A DNA stretch of 64,000 nt. Origin: Verrucomicrobiaceae bacterium. Lineage in GTDB: Bacteria > Verrucomicrobiota > Verrucomicrobiia > Verrucomicrobiales > Verrucomicrobiaceae. Positions 33,428 through 42,486 of the stretch are shown piece after piece. The notes below the pieces were generated by a model, which did not search any database, was not told the origin of the DNA, and was given only the letters and a program-made list of their open reading frames with translations. How positions within the stretch are numbered: the stretch's first letter is position 1; each line of letters starts with the position of its first letter. Location of the stretch: positions 1 to 64,000 of the forward strand of contig CANIBP010000015.1 of the NCBI GenBank assembly GCA_947466075.1. Reading direction: 5' to 3'. A program made the position numbers and the translations under genes.

Positions 33428-33832
33428 ATGAACACAAAGTATCCATGGATGATCCGCATGAGCTTCAGTTGGAATGTTGATGACGATGACAAGCGCGATG
33501 AATCATGGGGTAAGACCAACAATCCAAAGCCACCCTCCGGCTTAGCGCTGGTGTCATTGGACTCACCAAGCGGAAAAATCTATGAATTAAAGGATGCCTA
33601 CGCGCATTTGATCAAAGAGCAGGAGGCGCTTGATCGCCGACTCGGCCAGGTCCGTGATGCTAACGGCCATCTTATCAATCCTCCGTCAACTCCGCAGCCT
33701 TCAGCACCAAAGAAGGCACAGGAACCGAAGGCAGTGACAACTAGCGGGGAATCGACTTCATCAACGTCGTGGAGCATCATCGCTGTAGCTGCTCTTGGCC
33801 TGCTGTGGCTGTTGCTCAAGAACCGGAAGTGA
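33428..33832 (+). CDS. Hypothetical protein with C-terminal membrane anchor, possibly part of a broken gene
   Basis: The 134-residue frame contains MSFSWNVDDDDKRDESWG, a coiled helical segment (YELKDAYAHLIKEQEALDRR), a Pro/Ser-rich linker and a final membrane helix with basic stop (IIAVAALGLLWLLLKNRK). It lies in the same reading frame as the preceding ORF with only TAG and four codons between, so both may be pieces of one exported, membrane-anchored protein of about 295 residues. Family unknown. Confidence 0.45.
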   Translation: MNTKYPWMIRMSFSWNVDDDDKRDESWGKTNNPKPPSGLALVSLDSPSGKIYELKDAYAHLIKEQEALDRRLGQVRDANGHLINPPSTPQPSAPKKAQEPKAVTTSGESTSSTSWSIIAVAALGLLWLLLKNRK

Positions 33833-33933
33833 TCGGCCAGCAACGTCATGGGAACGCAGGGTAACGGAGTCAGGCTGCAACTGGCTGACAGACTAAATCG
33901 CGAAGAAAGCCAGAAGCAGAGTTACGCGTAAAA

Positions 33934-33963
33934 AAACGCGGGAGTCTTTCGACTCCCGCGTTT
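33934..33963 (-). terminator. Rho-independent terminator of the rpoA-rplQ operon
   Basis: A perfect 13-bp stem (AAACGCGGGAGTC, loop TTTC, and its complement) lies 28 bp past the rplQ stop. On the minus strand it is followed by a run of T (A at 33931-33936 on the plus strand), as expected for a strong intrinsic terminator. Confidence 0.9.
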
Positions 33964-33990
33964 GGATGGTTCTCGATGAGAGACGTCGTC

Positions 33991-34479
33991 TTATTCAGCT
34001 GCGGCGGCTTTCTTCTTGGCGGGGGCCTTCTTTTTGGCTGGAGCCTTTTTCTTGGGCGCTGCTTCCTCGGCCACAGGTTCGGCGGCGGCTTCGGGTTCAG
34101 GGGCGGCGGCGGCCTTCTGCGCGTAGGCATCGACCCACTCGATGAAGGCCATCGGGGCGGAGTCGCTGCGGCGTTGGCCGAGCTTGGTGATGCGGGTGTA
34201 GCCACCGACGCGGTCCTTGGAGGCGACGGCGATTTCCTCGAAGAGCTTCTTCACGCTGTCCTTATGGCGCAGTGAGGTGAGGGCGATACGGCGTGCATGC
34301 AGGGTGCCGCGCTTGCCGAGGGTGACGAGCTTTTCCGCGTATGGGCGGAGAGCTTTGGCCTTGGCGAGGGTGGTGCGAATGCGACGATGCTCGATGAGTG
34401 AGCAGGTGAGATTCATGAGCAGCGCGTCGCGGTGATCCTGCTTGCGCTGAAGTTTGACGATTTTTCTTCCGTGTTTCAT
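33991..34479 (-). CDS. rplQ: 50S ribosomal protein L17
   Basis: The first 120 residues match L17: MKHGRKIVKLQRKQDHRDAL, LLMNLTCSLIEHRRIRTTLA, AKALRPYAEKLVTLGKRG and a final TRITKLGQRRSDSAPMAFIE. A tail of about 40 residues then follows, first Ala/Glu-rich, then basic repeats (KKKAPAKKKAPAKKK). L17 lies near the exit tunnel. The gene follows rpoA by 31 bp, the usual order, and precedes a strong terminator. AGGAC upstream of the ATG can serve as ribosome binding site. Confidence 0.97.
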   Translation of the reverse strand: MKHGRKIVKLQRKQDHRDALLMNLTCSLIEHRRIRTTLAKAKALRPYAEKLVTLGKRGTLHARRIALTSLRHKDSVKKLFEEIAVASKDRVGGYTRITKLGQRRSDSAPMAFIEWVDAYAQKAAAAPEPEAAAEPVAEEAAPKKKAPAKKKAPAKKKAAAAE

Positions 34480-34510
34480 GTCCTAAATAAGTCTTTCTTC
34501 CGGTGATTAA

Positions 34511-35626
34511 TTACTCCTCGTCATCGACGTCGGGGAGGTGGCTGTCCACGAGCTTGGTGAAGTCGAGGGAGTCGGCTTCATCGTCGTCGCCCATGATGCT
34601 GCTGCGGGCGAGCAAGGAGACACCGCCAGGGGTGGCTTCAAGCAGCGCAGGATCGAACTTCATGCCCAAGGAGAGGCCAAGCTCGGAGAGCTTTTCCTTG
34701 ATCTCGGTGAGGGATTTCTTGCCGAAGTTGCGGTAGCGGAGCATTTCGCCCTCGGACTTCATGGCCAACTGGCCGACGCTGGTGATGTTCGCGTTGTTGA
34801 GGCAGTTAGCGGCGCGGACGGAGAGTTCGATCTCGTTGACGCTCATGTTCAGGAGTTTGCGCAGTTCGCTGTTTTCCTCGCTCTGCGCTTCTGGGGCGGC
34901 TTCGAATTCGACGGCCTTGTCGTCGTAATTGACGAAGACGTCGAGGTGATGACGCAGAATGGCGGCGGACTGGAGCAGCGCGTCATGCGGGGTGATACGG
35001 CCGTCGGTCCAGATGTCGAGCACCAGCTTGTCATAGTCGGTGTTTTGACCGACGCGGGTGCTTTCCACGGCGTACTTCACGCGGGTGACGGGGCTGTAGA
35101 TGGAGTCGATCGGAATCACGCCAATCGGGGTGTCGGGACGCTTGTTTTCCTCCCAGGTGGAGAAACCACGGCCGACGCGGACTTCAAATTCGCACTCGAA
35201 CTTGGCTTTGCGGTCGAGCGTGCAGATGACGAGGTCTTTGTTGATGACTTCGTAGTGGTTGTCATCCTTGATGTCACCAGCGGTAACAGGACCTTCCTTA
35301 TCAACGAGGATGGAGAGCAGACGCGGCTCCTTGGCGTCGCTGTGGTGCAGGAAGCGCACCTTTTTGAGGTTCAGTATGATCTGCACCACGTCTTCCAGCA
35401 CGCCAGGGAGCGTGGTGAATTCGTGTTCCGCACCGCGGATCTTCACGGAGGTGATGGAGGCGCCTTCCAAAGAGGAGAGGAGGACGCGGCGGAGGGAGTT
35501 CCCAATGGTGTGTCCGTAACCTTTATCAAAGGGTTCGGCGATGAACTGGGCGTAGGTATCGGTGGCTGTGGCCTCGTTTTTGACAAGGCGACTAGGCATC
35601 TCGAATCGAGCAAGACGTACTGACAT
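34511..35626 (-). CDS. rpoA: RNA polymerase subunit alpha
   Basis: This is a 371-residue alpha subunit: the N-terminal assembly domain includes FIAEPFDKGYGHTIGNSLRR and LLSSLEGASITSVKI, and the C-terminal domain has the helix-hairpin-helix MSVNEIELSVRAANCL, then YRNFGKKSLTEIKEKL. It is longer than the usual 310-330 residues because an acidic tail of about 35 residues follows (GDDDEADSLD, ending DVDDEE). The usual neighbours rpsM, rpsK and rpsD are not upstream; instead a 319-bp gap and a cytochrome-type gene are found. Confidence 0.97.
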   Translation of the reverse strand: MSVRLARFEMPSRLVKNEATATDTYAQFIAEPFDKGYGHTIGNSLRRVLLSSLEGASITSVKIRGAEHEFTTLPGVLEDVVQIILNLKKVRFLHHSDAKEPRLLSILVDKEGPVTAGDIKDDNHYEVINKDLVICTLDRKAKFECEFEVRVGRGFSTWEENKRPDTPIGVIPIDSIYSPVTRVKYAVESTRVGQNTDYDKLVLDIWTDGRITPHDALLQSAAILRHHLDVFVNYDDKAVEFEAAPEAQSEENSELRKLLNMSVNEIELSVRAANCLNNANITSVGQLAMKSEGEMLRYRNFGKKSLTEIKEKLSELGLSLGMKFDPALLEATPGGVSLLARSSIMGDDDEADSLDFTKLVDSHLPDVDDEE

Positions 35627-35945
35627 GGTGTGTGTGCTATGGCCGGGTTACCTCCGGGCGAGAATCCTGCACATCTCGAAGAGAGGCAGGCTCGGAGACC
35701 AACGGCGAATTTAGGGGCGGACTCGCGGGGGCGTGGATAATGCCGGTCGATCCTGGGAATGCAACCGAGAATTTGAGGCCCCAAAGGCAGCCGCAGGTTA
35801 CTCCGCCTGGCTGAGCGTTTCCGAGTAGGTCTGGCCTTTGCCAGTGAGGGCGGTTCCGACGAGGGAGGGGCGATTTGTCAATATTGCTGCGAAAGCGTGA
35901 AGCGGGGTTATCCGCAGCATCGAAAGGCAGGAGTGCCTTTCGTAC
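35627..35945. other. Leader/intergenic region upstream of rpoA
   Basis: This 319-bp gap has no ORF. It should contain the rpoA promoter, since transcription from the gene upstream is the only other source. A TTGACA is present on the minus strand (35881-35876), but no matching -10 lies at the right spacing. GGAGGTAA on the minus strand sits about 22 bases before the rpoA ATG, too far to be an ordinary ribosome binding site. I see no tRNA or small-RNA structure I can name. Confidence 0.5.
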
Positions 35946-38333
35946 TTATTCTCGTGTGATGGTTTCGTCGAGATTGAGCATGACGCGTGCGAGAGACTGC
36001 CAGCATTGAGCTTCGGGAGCTTTGGTAGCGCGTTCGGCCTGCAACAACCGGGTCATGGACTGGCGTTCTTGGGCGATGGGAGAGCGGGAGACGCAGAGCT
36101 GGAAGGCGTGGGTGATGCGGGCTTCATCGGTTTTGGCTTCTTTGATCAAGCGTGCGGCGAGAGCCTGGGCGAACTCAACGTAGGCGCTGTCGTTGAGCAG
36201 TGTGAGTGCTTGGAGCGGGGTGTTGCTGCGGATGCGGCGGGTGCAGGTGCTAAAGCCATCGGGGGCATCGAAAACGCTGAGTGAAGGTGGTGGAGTGGCG
36301 CGGAAGATGAAGGTGTAGATGCCACGGCGGTAGCGATCAGCCCCTTTGCTGACGGGCCAGGCACGCTTGACCTGCCCCAAGGACATGACGCCTTCGGGAA
36401 TGGGGGGATAGACGGGGGCACCGCCCATTTTGAGCGAGAGCAGGCCGCTGGTGGCGAGGGCGACATCGCGCACGACTTCGGCATCAAGGCGGAGGCGGTT
36501 TTGACGCCAGAGGAGGTAGTTGTTGGGATCGACTTGATCAGGAGATAACGAAGGTGACGCTGATGGATCTGAAGCGGAGCCTTTGTTGGCTCTTGTTGAA
36601 GAAGATTGCTGATAGGTGGTGCTGGTGACGATGAGTTGGTGGAGATGCTTGAGGCTCCAGCCGTGCTCCATGAAATCGACAGCGAGCCAGTCGAGGAGTT
36701 CGGGGTGCGTGGGCAGGCGGCCCATGGTGCCGAAGTCGTTTTCCGTCTCGACGATGCCGCGACCGAAGTACTGCTGCCAGACGCGGTTGACGAGGACGCG
36801 GGCGGTTAGGGGATTGCGGCGGTCGATGAGCCACCGCGCAAGGGCGAGACGATCGCTCTTGGTGTTTTCGGGCAATGCATGCAGCACGTTGAGCACGCCG
36901 GGTTGAACTTCGTCTGATGGGCGGGTGAAATCGCCTTTGATGAAGAGCGTGGTTTTGCGCGGCTGCGGCAACTCCTTCATCACGAGCGTAGTGGTGCCAT
37001 TGGTAAAGATGTTATCGAGTTCGAGGTGGCGGTCGTAGAGCGGATTGAAGACGGAGTCCGCCGTGCCGGTCATGGCTTTGAAAAGGATGCGTTGATCGGC
37101 GGCGCTGCGTTTGGCGGCGGGTTTGGCGATGGATTTGAGCGCATCGGCGGGAAGAAGTTTTTTGGATTTGTCGCCAAGAGTGGTTTCCCATTCCAACAGC
37201 GTGGTGTTGCGCTCCTTGATGTGGGCGTCGATCTGTTTGAGCACCTGATGGTGCTCGGTCTTTAGCTTGTCGAGATCCTGACCGGGGTTGGGGACGGGCA
37301 GAGTGGGTTCGTCCTGGTTGTTGAGGAAGGCGAAGAACTGATAGTACTCGCGCTGGCTGATGGGATCGAACTTGTGGTCATGACACTGCGCGCAGCCGAT
37401 GGTGAGACCGAGCCAGACGGTGCCGGTGGTGGCGACGCGGTCAAAGACGCTCTCAATGCGGAACTGTTCTTTGTCGATACCGCCCTCCTGATTGATCTGT
37501 GTGTTGCGATGGAAGCCGGTGGCGATGAGTTGATCGCGCGAAGGTTTAGACAGCATGTCGCCAGCGAGTTGTTCGAGCGTGAACTGGTCGAAGGGCTTGT
37601 CACTGTTCAGCGCATTGACGACCCAATCACGGTATGGCCATATGCTGCGCGGGGCGTCGATGCTGTAGCCGTTGCTGTCGCCGTAGCGTGCCTGATCGAG
37701 CCACCAGCGGCCCCAGCGCTCGCCGTAGTGTTTGGAGGCGAGGAGGCTGGATGCTAGACTCTTGATGCTCGATGCTGGGTTCTTGAGGAAGGCGGCGACC
37801 TCGGCGGGAGTCGGCGGCAGGCCGGTGAGATCGAGATGAAGGCGGCGGATGAGAGTTTCGCGCGATGCTGGAGGCGATGGCGTGAGACCAGCTTCGGCAA
37901 GACTGGCGTGAATGAAGGCATCGATGGGATGGGTGGGGCCGTTTTGAGGCAACGACGCTTTCAATGGAGCAATGAAGGCCCAGTGGCGGTCATCACTCGG
38001 AGTTTCATCAGCGGGAGCTTTGGCTCCTTCGGCGATCCATTGCCGGATGAGGGCGATCTGTGCGGAATCAAGCGGGCCGCGCTTGTAGGGCATCTGCGGG
38101 ATCTCGGCGTGAGTGCCTGAGATGACTTGAACGAGAAGTTCGGGCAGAGCGGAGCCGCGTTTGCCGCCGGTGCGGGCTGCTGCGGCATTATCGAGCCGGA
38201 GTTGGGACTTCTGGGTAGTGGCACCGTGGCATTTCACGCATTGCTGTTGGATCAAGGGCTTGATCTGCGTGGTGTAATCCACCGCCGCAGAAGCGGTGGC
38301 GGTCAAAAGAATGGGAAGAAGGCGATTGAGCAT
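35946..38333 (-). CDS. Planctomycete-type cytochrome c / DUF1549 / DUF1553 protein
   Basis: The 795-residue exported protein has, in order, a signal peptide (LNRLLPILLTATASA), a planctomycete-type cytochrome c domain with C32-V-K-C35-H36, DUF1549 (RRLHLDLTGLPPTPAEV, then HYGERWGRWWLDQARYGDS, CAQCHDHKFDPISQREYY) and DUF1553 (RVLVNRVWQQYFGRGIVE, then FDAPDGFSTCTRRIRSNTPL). Further CxxCH-like CAQCH lies in DUF1549. These proteins are abundant in PVC bacteria and are thought to act in periplasmic carbohydrate oxidation, but the reaction is not established. The gene is single, unlike the usual pairing with DUF1501. Confidence 0.88.
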   Translation of the reverse strand: MLNRLLPILLTATASAAVDYTTQIKPLIQQQCVKCHGATTQKSQLRLDNAAAARTGGKRGSALPELLVQVISGTHAEIPQMPYKRGPLDSAQIALIRQWIAEGAKAPADETPSDDRHWAFIAPLKASLPQNGPTHPIDAFIHASLAEAGLTPSPPASRETLIRRLHLDLTGLPPTPAEVAAFLKNPASSIKSLASSLLASKHYGERWGRWWLDQARYGDSNGYSIDAPRSIWPYRDWVVNALNSDKPFDQFTLEQLAGDMLSKPSRDQLIATGFHRNTQINQEGGIDKEQFRIESVFDRVATTGTVWLGLTIGCAQCHDHKFDPISQREYYQFFAFLNNQDEPTLPVPNPGQDLDKLKTEHHQVLKQIDAHIKERNTTLLEWETTLGDKSKKLLPADALKSIAKPAAKRSAADQRILFKAMTGTADSVFNPLYDRHLELDNIFTNGTTTLVMKELPQPRKTTLFIKGDFTRPSDEVQPGVLNVLHALPENTKSDRLALARWLIDRRNPLTARVLVNRVWQQYFGRGIVETENDFGTMGRLPTHPELLDWLAVDFMEHGWSLKHLHQLIVTSTTYQQSSSTRANKGSASDPSASPSLSPDQVDPNNYLLWRQNRLRLDAEVVRDVALATSGLLSLKMGGAPVYPPIPEGVMSLGQVKRAWPVSKGADRYRRGIYTFIFRATPPPSLSVFDAPDGFSTCTRRIRSNTPLQALTLLNDSAYVEFAQALAARLIKEAKTDEARITHAFQLCVSRSPIAQERQSMTRLLQAERATKAPEAQCWQSLARVMLNLDETITRE

Positions 38334-38395
38334 GCGGTGGCGTTAACAACAAACGAGTCGCGGGGTGCCCGAGCTTTCGAGTTGGGGAATAAAAA

Positions 38396-38426
38396 ACGCC
38401 GCACTCGCGCGGGGCGGGTGCGGCGT
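38396..38426 (-). terminator. Intrinsic terminator after the EF-hand gene
   Basis: ACGCCGCAC at 38396-38404 pairs with GTGCGGCGT at 38418-38426 around a 13-base GC-rich loop. Reading the minus strand, the stem is followed by six T. It ends the EF-hand transcript before the DUF1549/1553 gene. Confidence 0.85.
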
Positions 38427-38452
38427 GGTGACTGTAAGTCAGCGGGTAGCGA

Positions 38453-38761
38453 TTATTTCGCGTCCTTCTTTTTCTTTGGGGTCATTTCTTCCAAGGTGAG
38501 GGAGCCGTCCTTGTCCTTGTCCATCTTGCCGAAGCGCTCACCGGCCTTGGCTTCGTCTTTCTTAGCACCAGGGGAGGCCATGAATTCTTCCTTGGAGACC
38601 TTGCCGTCTGTGTTCTTGTCGAGGGCCTTCATCATCGCTTCAGGGCTCGGAGGAGCTTTTTTGCCAGCTTCAGCGGCGGGCTTTTTTGGAGCATCACCAT
38701 CGGCGGCGTTGAGGGTTGCAGCGAGGGCGAGGATGGAGAGGATCGAGGTGATCGCTTTCAT
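38453..38761 (-). CDS. Small exported EF-hand protein
   Basis: The 102-residue product has a signal peptide (MKAITSILSILALAATLNA) and two canonical calcium loops, DKNTDGKVSKEEF and DKDKDGSLTLEEM, each with acidic residues at positions 1, 3, 5 and 12. A Lys/Pro/Ala-rich segment precedes them and the tail is basic (KKKKDAK). It probably binds calcium in the periplasm or outside the cell. Its own terminator isolates it from neighbours. Confidence 0.85.
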   Translation of the reverse strand: MKAITSILSILALAATLNAADGDAPKKPAAEAGKKAPPSPEAMMKALDKNTDGKVSKEEFMASPGAKKDEAKAGERFGKMDKDKDGSLTLEEMTPKKKKDAK

Positions 38762-38908
38762 AATGTATTTGGTCGATTTGGTTTAATGAGGCGCGGGTTT
38801 TTGGGGGATCCAAGTCTGCGCGTGCCGTGTTAAACGAGGAGCCCCCCAATCCGTTTCAATAAATCGTGAAGGATTTTTTCGATCGTGAATTTCCACAACT
38901 AGCACGGT

Positions 38909-40456
38909 TCACAGCAGGCGTGCGCCAGCCTCGGCCAGCGGGCTGCGCTCGCCTTTGACCAGCGGAACATGCGCGGCAAAAGGTTGGCCGCGCATGCGCT
39001 GGCGGGTGTACACGAGGCCGTTGCTGCGGCTGTCCACGTAGGGATTGTCGATCTGCGCCGGATCGCCGACGAGGACGAGCTTGGAACCGCGCGACATGCG
39101 GGTGACGATGGTTTTGGCCTCCAGCGGGGTGAGTTGCTGCGCTTCATCAAGCACAAAGAAGCGATCTGGAATGCTGCGGCCACGGATGTAGCACAGCGCT
39201 TCGATTTCGATGACGCCCTGCTGGATGAGCGGGTCATACGGCGCTGCGGGGGCGGTGATTTGCTGCTGCGGCTCGGGCATGAAGCGGTTCTTTTTGCGTG
39301 CTGGTCCCTGCTGCGTGCCTTCCATCGGCCGCATGAGCAGATCGAGCGCGTCATACACGGGCTGGAGCCAAGGACGCATTTTTTCCTGCAACGAACCGGG
39401 CAGGAAACCGACAGTCTGCCCCATCGCCACGATTGGACGACTTACCGTGAGGCCGTGGTAGGTGCGGTTAAACACCTGCTGCAAGGCAGCGGCGACAGCG
39501 AGCAGTGTTTTGCCCGTGCCCGCCTGACCATAGCAGGTGACGAGACTGATCTCAGGATCAAGCAGTGCATCGAGAAAGCAGGCTTGGCCGAGATTCATCG
39601 GCTTGATGGCACGACCTTGTCCGACCTTGATCGACTCGGGCGTGTGGTGCAGGCGAACGAATTCGCCTTGGGCACTGAGCTTGGCAGGCATGGTCGCTTT
39701 GTCCCCTGCGGAAAGTAGAGCGTAATCATTCACGACCATGCCGACGAGGCGGTTTTCCGGCACGGTGAGACGTCCGCTGCTGGCAAAGCGCTGCAATTCA
39801 TGCTGACTGACTTCAACGCGTGCGATGTCGAAGTTTGCCACTTCGCGCGGCTCCACCTTGTCATGCAGGTAGTCCTCGCACTCGATACCAACGGCACGTG
39901 CTTTGAGCTGCATGTTGAGGTCTTTGCTGACGAGAATGACCGGTGGCGAGACCTGCTCGCGCAGCCAGAGCGTGCAGGCGAGGATGCGGTGGTCGGCTTT
40001 TTCCAAAGCGGGGAAGATGCGTTGGAATTCCAGCACGCTGGGGACTTCGCAGGCGACATCGGGGTCATAAACCACCACACGAATGCTGCCGCCACCATCA
40101 GTGGGTACTCCCGTGGTCACGGAGGCGCCTTTGTTGGAAAAGATCTTCATCAATGCGCGATGCACCTCACGTGCATTGGCACCGCGTTCGGTCATTTCGT
40201 TTTTGAAGCGGTCCAGTTCGCTGAGCACATCCACCGGGATGCAGATGTGATGCTCGGCAAAGCGATGAATGCAGGCCGGATCGTGGAGCAGGACGTTGGT
40301 GTCGAGAACGAAGGTCTTGGTGCCTACGGGAGTGACGGGGCGGCGGCGGCGGGTGGGGGTAGAAGAGGTAGAATTCACAGAAGAGGGACCAGAATCAGAC
40401 GTGCGGGGGGAAATGAGGGTAGGGGCTAAGGATGCAGGATGGTCGTCGCGGTCCAT
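38909..40456 (-). CDS. PhoH-like protein with N-terminal PIN domain
   Basis: The 515-residue protein combines a PIN ribonuclease-type domain (FVLDTNVLLHDP, D52, with CIPVDVLSELDRFK) and a PhoH ATPase domain (GQAGTGKTLLAVAAAL as Walker A near residue 305, RFFVLDEAQQLTPLEAKTIV as Walker B, RMSRGSKLVLVGDPAQID). PIN-PhoH (PhoH2-like) proteins act as ATP-dependent RNA helicase/ribonucleases. The first 45 residues are Ser/Pro-rich and then basic (TRRRRP). No antitoxin-like partner precedes it. Confidence 0.9.
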   Translation of the reverse strand: MDRDDHPASLAPTLISPRTSDSGPSSVNSTSSTPTRRRRPVTPVGTKTFVLDTNVLLHDPACIHRFAEHHICIPVDVLSELDRFKNEMTERGANAREVHRALMKIFSNKGASVTTGVPTDGGGSIRVVVYDPDVACEVPSVLEFQRIFPALEKADHRILACTLWLREQVSPPVILVSKDLNMQLKARAVGIECEDYLHDKVEPREVANFDIARVEVSQHELQRFASSGRLTVPENRLVGMVVNDYALLSAGDKATMPAKLSAQGEFVRLHHTPESIKVGQGRAIKPMNLGQACFLDALLDPEISLVTCYGQAGTGKTLLAVAAALQQVFNRTYHGLTVSRPIVAMGQTVGFLPGSLQEKMRPWLQPVYDALDLLMRPMEGTQQGPARKKNRFMPEPQQQITAPAAPYDPLIQQGVIEIEALCYIRGRSIPDRFFVLDEAQQLTPLEAKTIVTRMSRGSKLVLVGDPAQIDNPYVDSRSNGLVYTRQRMRGQPFAAHVPLVKGERSPLAEAGARLL

Positions 40457-40673
40457 GATGGTTCAGTGGTTTGTGTGGTTGGCTGCCTTGAAGTGGTGGG
40501 GACGGCTGTTCTTTGGCGCATGGGAAGTGCCAAGCCTACCGATCCCTGAATGTGATTTTTTGAATGAATCACGGTAATTGCTAGAGGTTGTCAGAGCGTT
40601 GATGCGCTGGCAAGAAATTATTCACATTGTGGAGGTTTATTCACAATGACTGGCGCTACGGCTCCGAAATGGT

Positions 40674-41117
40674 TCAAAAAGGCACCTCAAAATACTCCAG
40701 CGCCCATTCACGCATGTAGCGCACGCGGTTGGGGACAAAGCGGTAAATAATGAGCTCTGGATTGTCGATGCTGCCGAGGTAGGCACGCAGCAGTGGGCTG
40801 GCAGCCCAGATTTCCTCCAGCAGCGGGCGTTCGGTGACGATCTCGGCCTGGGCGGTGATGCGCACCTGATGGTGATCGTCGTCGGTGTAGCAGAGTTCGG
40901 CCTTGGGATTTGCATCCAACTCATGCGTCTTACCGTAGCGGCGCAAATTGGCGACATAAATGACGAAGCCGTCGGTGCGCACGGGCGAAACAGGGCGCAG
41001 GCGCGGCTGGTCGCCATCCATCGTGGCGAGCATGGGAAACTTTGCCGCCTGCATCGTGGCGCGGGCAAGCTGGTGAAGTTCAGCGGGATCGACAGGCTGG
41101 GGCAGCGGTTTAGACAT
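40674..41117 (-). CDS. Pyridoxamine 5'-phosphate oxidase-like (split barrel) protein
   Basis: From the ATG at 41117 the product has 147 residues. FPMLATMDGDQPRLRPVSPV is the classical start of the PNPOx-like split barrel, followed by GFVIYVANLRRYGKT, ELCYTDDDHHQV and a C-terminal YFEVPF. Such proteins bind FMN, haem or F420; the ligand cannot be told. An in-frame ATG at 41150 would add 11 residues. Confidence 0.7.
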   Translation of the reverse strand: MSKPLPQPVDPAELHQLARATMQAAKFPMLATMDGDQPRLRPVSPVRTDGFVIYVANLRRYGKTHELDANPKAELCYTDDDHHQVRITAQAEIVTERPLLEEIWAASPLLRAYLGSIDNPELIIYRFVPNRVRYMREWALEYFEVPF

Positions 41118-41217
41118 GAGTGAAGGTGATACGTGAAGATTGGCTGTCATCGATCATCCTGGCATTTTTGATGTTTCCAAATCGTCTTAAGCCGCTACGA
41201 TGCGCGACTTCCTCCCG

Positions 41218-42486
41218 ATGAAGAACCTGCCAACCGCTTTTCAGCGCAATGTGATGTGGACCGCCGTGACGGCGTTGTCACTCTATATGATCGGCTGGCT
41301 CGCGGTGGACCTGATTGAGCGTATTACGAAGGTGATGGCCTTCCTGCAGCCTATCTTAGTGCCGTTCGCTGTTGCTGGAGTGCTGGCCTACCTGCTCGAG
41401 CCGGGTGTGGAATGGCTGGAACGCCGAGGTTTGAATCGCCAACGCTCAGTGCTGCTGGCCTTTGCGGTGTTTACGCTCGCTATCGGCGGTCTCGGTTGGT
41501 GGATCATTGTGAAGCTGGACGATCCTGCCAAGAACCTTTCCCACCGCGTGCCGGTCTATTTAGCGAAGGCTCAGCAGGCCGTGATCGACCTCTCGGCCAA
41601 TGTCGAAAAGGATTGGGGAATAACGTTACCTATACATTCGCCAGCAGCCGAATCCCCAGCGAACGCGTCATCTTCAGTTTCTGCTGCGCCAGCAAGCGCC
41701 GATGCGCCTGATTATGATCTCCAGGCTCTTCTGCGGTTTGATTGGGTCAAAACCACTCTACCCAAGATTCCAGGCATCGTATGGGGCTTCATCCGATCTA
41801 GTGTTGGCGGCTTCCTTGGTATTTTCGGGTTCATGCTCTCCTTCATCATCGTGCCGCTCTACTTATATTACTTCCTCATCGAGAGCGCCAAGATTCAGTC
41901 TCAATGGGCAGATTACCTGCCGCTGAGAGCCTCGGCCTTCAAAGACGAAGTCGTCAGTTGCCTCAACGAGATCAACAGCTACCTCGTCGCCTTCTTTCGT
42001 GGTCAGCTTTTTGTCAGTGTGATCAACGGCATCGCTACAGGTATAGGTCTCGTGATCGTGGGCTTGGACTTCGGCCTGCTCATCGGTCTGGCATTGTGCG
42101 TGGCGGGCATCATTCCGTATCTTGGCATTGCCTTGTGCTGGGTGCCGGCGGTGATCATTGCGGCGGTGCAAGGCGGTAGTGCCCTTGTGCCGGGTGATCC
42201 GTGGTGGGTCATGCCGCTGGTCGTATCCGGCGTGTTCGCACTGGTGCAGCAAATTGACGCGCTACTCATCACGCCGCGCATCGTCGGCGAGGCCGTTGGT
42301 CTGCATCCGATGACAGTGATCGCTTCCGTGCTCGTCTGGGGGTTGCTCTTGGGAGGCCTGCTTGGCGCCATCCTCGCCGTGCCACTCACTGCTTCGGTGA
42401 AGGTGTTATTTCAACGGTATGTCTGGCGTGCACGCATCGCGCCGCAGACGGTAGGTGGAGCTAGGATGGAGGAGTCGCCATGCTAA
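41218..42486 (+). CDS. AI-2E family transporter (PerM-type permease)
   Basis: The 422-residue integral membrane protein has the family's layout: two N-terminal helices (SLYMIGWLAVDLI; ILVPFAVAGVLAYLLEPGVE), a soluble central stretch with a Ser/Ala/Pro-rich loop, then at least five helices including GIIPYLGIALCWVPAVIIA and MPLVVSGVFALVQQIDALL, with LITPRIVGEAVGLHPMTVI near the end. Members export small molecules or sodium; the substrate is unknown. The next gene overlaps its stop by 7 bp. Confidence 0.85.
   Translation: MKNLPTAFQRNVMWTAVTALSLYMIGWLAVDLIERITKVMAFLQPILVPFAVAGVLAYLLEPGVEWLERRGLNRQRSVLLAFAVFTLAIGGLGWWIIVKLDDPAKNLSHRVPVYLAKAQQAVIDLSANVEKDWGITLPIHSPAAESPANASSSVSAAPASADAPDYDLQALLRFDWVKTTLPKIPGIVWGFIRSSVGGFLGIFGFMLSFIIVPLYLYYFLIESAKIQSQWADYLPLRASAFKDEVVSCLNEINSYLVAFFRGQLFVSVINGIATGIGLVIVGLDFGLLIGLALCVAGIIPYLGIALCWVPAVIIAAVQGGSALVPGDPWWVMPLVVSGVFALVQQIDALLITPRIVGEAVGLHPMTVIASVLVWGLLLGGLLGAILAVPLTASVKVLFQRYVWRARIAPQTVGGARMEESPC

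Noticed and set aside
34538..35623. 361-codon open frame antisense to rpoA
   Set aside because: It mirrors a highly conserved gene, has no domain likeness and arises from GC-rich third positions.
35876..35881. TTGACA as a -35 box for rpoA
   Set aside because: No -10-like hexamer lies 16-18 bp downstream on the minus strand.
40625..40648. CATTGTG/CACAATG inverted repeat between phoH and the PNPOx-like gene
   Set aside because: A 7-bp repeat lying just past the PNPOx-like gene's stop codon and not near -10/-35 boxes; too weak to call an operator.
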